Positions 62,988 to 64,000 of a stretch of 64,000 bases of DNA are shown here, in pieces; position 1 is the stretch's first letter; each line of letters starts with the position of its first letter. The stretch spans positions 10,442 to 74,441 of the forward strand of contig DXKH01000059.1 of assembly GCA_019415335.1 (NCBI GenBank), written 5' to 3'. The stretch is from Citrobacter sp. (GTDB lineage Bacteria; Pseudomonadota; Gammaproteobacteria; Enterobacterales; Enterobacteriaceae). The notes beneath the pieces are model-generated. The model was not told the DNA's origin. It searched no databases and saw only the letters and a list, made by a program, of their open reading frames with translations. A program made the position numbers and the translations under genes.

Positions 62988-64000
62988 TTAAGCCATTAAC
63001 GTGCGCAAATGGGCGGCAACGCTGTCCTGTGCCACCTCGGTTTGCTCACCGGAGCGCAAATCCTTCACTACAACAGTACCGGCAGCCACTTCGGACTCGC
63101 CAAGTACCAGTGCAACGCGGGCACCCCATTTGTCAGCCCGGGCAAACTGTTTCTTAAAGTTGCCGCCGCCGTGGTTTGTCATCAGCTTCACGCCCGGGAT
63201 TTCATCACGCACGCGCTCAGCCAGTGTCATTGCCGCAGACTGCGTATCCGCACCTGAAGCGACCAGGTATATATCGACAACAGAATCGGCTTTAAATTCC
63301 GGATTAACTGCCTGAACCAGTAAAACAAGTCGCTCCAGACCCATTGCAAAGCCCACACCAGGGGTCGCGCGACCACCGAGTTGCTCTACCAGTCCGTCAT
63401 AACGACCGCCCGCACAGACGGTGCCTTGTGAACCCAAACTGCTGGTGACCCACTCAAACACGGTGCGGTTGTAATAGTCGAGACCGCGCACCAGACGCTG
63501 GTTGACAGTGTAAGCAATCCCTGCGGCTTCCAGCAGTTTGCACAGACCCGCAAAGTGTTCGCGGGAATCGTCATCCAGATAGTCGCCAAGCTGAGGTGCA
63601 TCGTTGAGCAGCGCCTGTACGTCCGGATTTTTTGAATCCAGCACGCGCAGCGGGTTGGAGTACATGCGACGTTTGCAGTCTTCGTCCAGTTTCTCAACGT
63701 GCTGTTCAAGGAAGGCCACCAGTGCATCACGGTAGTTTGCACGCGCGTCCAGCGAACCAATGGAGTTCAACTCCAGATTGACATGCTCAGCGATACCCAG
63801 CGCGCGCCACCAGCGTGCGGTTAACATGATCAGTTCGGCATCAATATCCGGCCCTTGCAGACCAAAGGCTTCGACACCCAACTGATGAAACTGACGATAG
63901 CGCCCTTTCTGCGGGCGCTCGTGGCGGAACATCGGTCCGATGTACCACAGACGCTGTTCCTGATTGTACAGGAGACCATGCTCGATGCCGGCGCGTACAC
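62988..64000 (-). CDS. hisS: Histidyl-tRNA synthetase, C-terminal four fifths (start beyond the window)
   Basis: HisS is the class II synthetase that charges tRNA-His. 337 complete codons are present, corresponding to about residue 88 to the end of the 424-residue E. coli enzyme. Motif 2 is in [17 protein letters not shown], the histidine-specific loop in [15 protein letters not shown], and motif 3 in [13 protein letters not shown]...GFAMGLERL. The C-terminal anticodon-binding domain starts near [10 protein letters not shown]. It heads yfgM-bamB-der here. Confidence 0.97.
   Translation of the reverse strand, partial: VRAGIEHGLLYNQEQRLWYIGPMFRHERPQKGRYRQFHQLGVEAFGLQGPDIDAELIMLTARWWRALGIAEHVNLELNSIGSLDARANYRDALVAFLEQHVEKLDEDCKRRMYSNPLRVLDSKNPDVQALLNDAPQLGDYLDDDSREHFAGLCKLLEAAGIAYTVNQRLVRGLDYYNRTVFEWVTSSLGSQGTVCAGGRYDGLVEQLGGRATPGVGFAMGLERLVLLVQAVNPEFKADSVVDIYLVASGADTQSAAMTLAERVRDEIPGVKLMTNHGGGNFKKQFARADKWGARVALVLGESEVAAGTVVVKDLRSGEQTEVAQDSVAAHLRTLMA

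Overview
The window is chromosomal DNA of an Enterobacteriaceae member close to Escherichia, Salmonella and Citrobacter. Gene order follows the eut to hisS segment of E. coli almost gene for gene, and most proteins have the same length as their E. coli counterparts. Two genes between otherwise contiguous core genes (yfgD|hda and yfgJ|der), a phospho-beta-glucosidase gene between upp and purM, and the absence of yfgH/yfgI and of the K-12 CPZ-55 prophage argue against E. coli K-12. Citrobacter is my best guess, but the sequence alone does not prove it.

Region 1 (1-11260, all minus strand) is the ethanolamine-utilisation operon read from right to left: eutS-P-Q-T-D-M-N-E-J-G-H-A-B. Only the first 314 codons of eutB are inside the window. 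It encodes shell proteins (EutS, M, N), cobalamin handling and reactivation (EutT, EutA), the lyase (EutB), aldehyde/alcohol/acetyl-phosphate chemistry (EutE, G, D, Q, P), a chaperone-like protein (EutJ) and a transporter (EutH). REP elements sit in two of its intergenic gaps, and a CRP-like site lies upstream of eutS.

Region 2 (11260-26055) holds maeB, the talA-tktB pentose-phosphate pair, ypfG, nudK, the iron-sulfur oxidoreductase aegA, the nitrate sensor narQ and the efflux pump acrD, which has a BaeR-like box. Region 3 (26056-39370) holds the 19-residue ypfM gene in an AT-rich gap, then yffB-dapE-ypfN, ypfH, tmcA-ypfJ, purC, bamC-dapA, gcvR-bcp, perM, bepA and yfgD.

Region 4 (39371-64000) starts with an accessory Rpn-family nuclease gene. 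It carries a well-placed internal start for a 61-residue C-terminal product, the arrangement known for Rpn nucleases with intragenic antitoxins. hda (CTG start), upp-uraA, an apparently orphan GH1 6-phospho-beta-glucosidase with a pair of AscG-type operators, purMN, ppk-ppx, yfgF with an FNR-like box, yfgG, guaBA, xseA and yfgJ follow. Then comes an unusual DUF2786/coiled-coil/membrane protein, and finally the hisS-yfgM-bamB-der cluster.

Three purine transcription units (purC, purMN, guaBA) carry PurR-type operators, and upp has the start-site T tract linked to UTP-sensitive reiterative transcription. The strongest candidates for less-described biology are the Rpn locus, the DUF2786 membrane protein and the AscG-like regulation of the isolated GH1 gene.
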